Source: a virus. From it: a stretch of DNA of 54,162 nucleotides. Where the stretch lies: positions 1 through 54,162 of the IMG/VR virus record IMGVR_UViG_3300044655_000258; one strand, given 5' to 3'. A model generated the notes under the pieces. That model was not told where the DNA came from. It worked only from the letters and a program-made list of their open reading frames with translations, and searched no databases. Shown in pieces: positions 53,688 to 54,162 of this stretch (its first letter is position 1; every line of letters begins with the position of its first letter). The translations under genes and the position numbers were made by a program.

Positions 53688-54162
53688 ATGACAGGATATG
53701 TACGAGTCGATACAAGTAACAACATTGCTGACGGTAACGTCATTAGTGCGGCTGATCTCGACAATGAATTTGATGGCATTCAAGCAGCCTTTAACGCCAG
53801 TACAGGTCACAACCATGACGGTACTACTGGTGAGGGTGCTCCCATCTTGGTGTTGGGTCCGACACAGGATGTTGTTGTTGGCTCATCCACTGTTACACCT
53901 AAGACAACCAACACCGTTGACATTGGTAGCTCTTCGCTGAAGTTCAAAGACTTATTCTTGGCTGGTAATGCTTCTATTGGTGGCACATTGGCTGTTACAG
54001 GTGTTGCCACTCTCACTGCCAACCCAGTCATGTCTGGCGGCACAGCCAACGGCGTGGCCTACCTCAACGGCTCCAAAGTCCTGACCACGGGGAGTGCGCT
54101 GACGTTTGATGGGAGTACGTTTCAATCAGATACTAGCGGCTTCAGGATTGGTAAGTCTCCCG
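53688..54162 (+). CDS. Partial CDS: tail fibre N terminus (158+ aa in view)
   Basis: The ATG at 53688 opens a frame that stays open to the window edge. TGYVRVDTSNNIADGNVISA, DLDNEFDGIQAAFNASTGH and NHDGTTGEGAP form the typical anchor of podovirus tail fibres that attaches to the tail. Repeated beta segments follow (DIGSSSLKFKDLFLAGNASI, TLAVTGVATLT). The host-binding C terminus lies beyond the window. Confidence 0.85.
   Translation, partial: MTGYVRVDTSNNIADGNVISAADLDNEFDGIQAAFNASTGHNHDGTTGEGAPILVLGPTQDVVVGSSTVTPKTTNTVDIGSSSLKFKDLFLAGNASIGGTLAVTGVATLTANPVMSGGTANGVAYLNGSKVLTTGSALTFDGSTFQSDTSGFRIGKSP

Overview
This window is most of the genome of a tailed double-stranded DNA bacteriophage with a podovirus-type tail. 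The evidence is a large terminase, portal, scaffold, major capsid protein, two T7-like tail tubular proteins, a tail fibre and very large internal virion proteins, plus a complete phage replication and nucleotide-metabolism set. The host is probably a proteobacterium: the visible promoters are ordinary sigma70 type (TTGACA-N16 to N18-TATAAT-like) and no phage RNA polymerase is seen. Both ends cut through genes. The left end lies in an Ala-Ala-Pro repeat of a virion protein and the right end lies in a tail fibre, so the two ends could join with a gap in a circular map.

Layout. (1) Bases 1-10666, + strand: a virion cluster holding a repeat-rich protein, three smaller proteins and a 1743-residue probable internal (ejected) virion protein with a possible ADP-ribosyltransferase-like domain. 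(2) A bidirectional terminator at about 10.7 kb separates it from the early module. (3) Bases 10715-37019, - strand: a dense operon of about 60 mostly overlapping genes (ATGA, GTGA and TAATG junctions). It includes a low-molecular-weight phosphatase-like protein, PhoH, ribonucleotide reductase NrdA/NrdB, MazG, a DUF5664 nucleotide pyrophosphohydrolase, RNA ligase, 5'-3' exonuclease, an SSB-like protein, a family B DNA polymerase, a primase-helicase, ThyX, a tyrosine recombinase, a ClpX-type zinc-finger miniprotein, an ADP-ribosylglycohydrolase, tRNA-Met(CAT), DUF932, an SleB-type lysin and many small conserved phage proteins. Four strong minus-strand promoters lie at about 31.8, 35.7, 36.6 and 37.1 kb. 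(4) Bases 37.1-38.0 kb: a non-coding divergent control region with palindromes, direct repeats, a Fur-box-like site and the rightward promoter. (5) Bases 38027 to the end, + strand: packaging, head and tail genes.

How the parts work together. The leftward transcripts make deoxynucleotides (RNR, ThyX, MazG, DUF5664) and replicate DNA (polymerase, primase-helicase, exonuclease, SSB-like protein). The rightward transcripts package DNA and build the head and tail, with terminators after the capsid and decoration-like genes that probably set protein ratios. Several leaders are highly structured. Most notable are a compact multi-helix RNA just upstream of an HNH endonuclease gene at 12.3 kb, a second multi-helix leader upstream of the other stand-alone HNH gene at 46.7 kb, and a likely pseudoknot before the scaffold gene. 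These, with the boxA-like sites in two long leaders, are the best leads for undescribed biology. All family assignments come from motif reading; no database search was possible.
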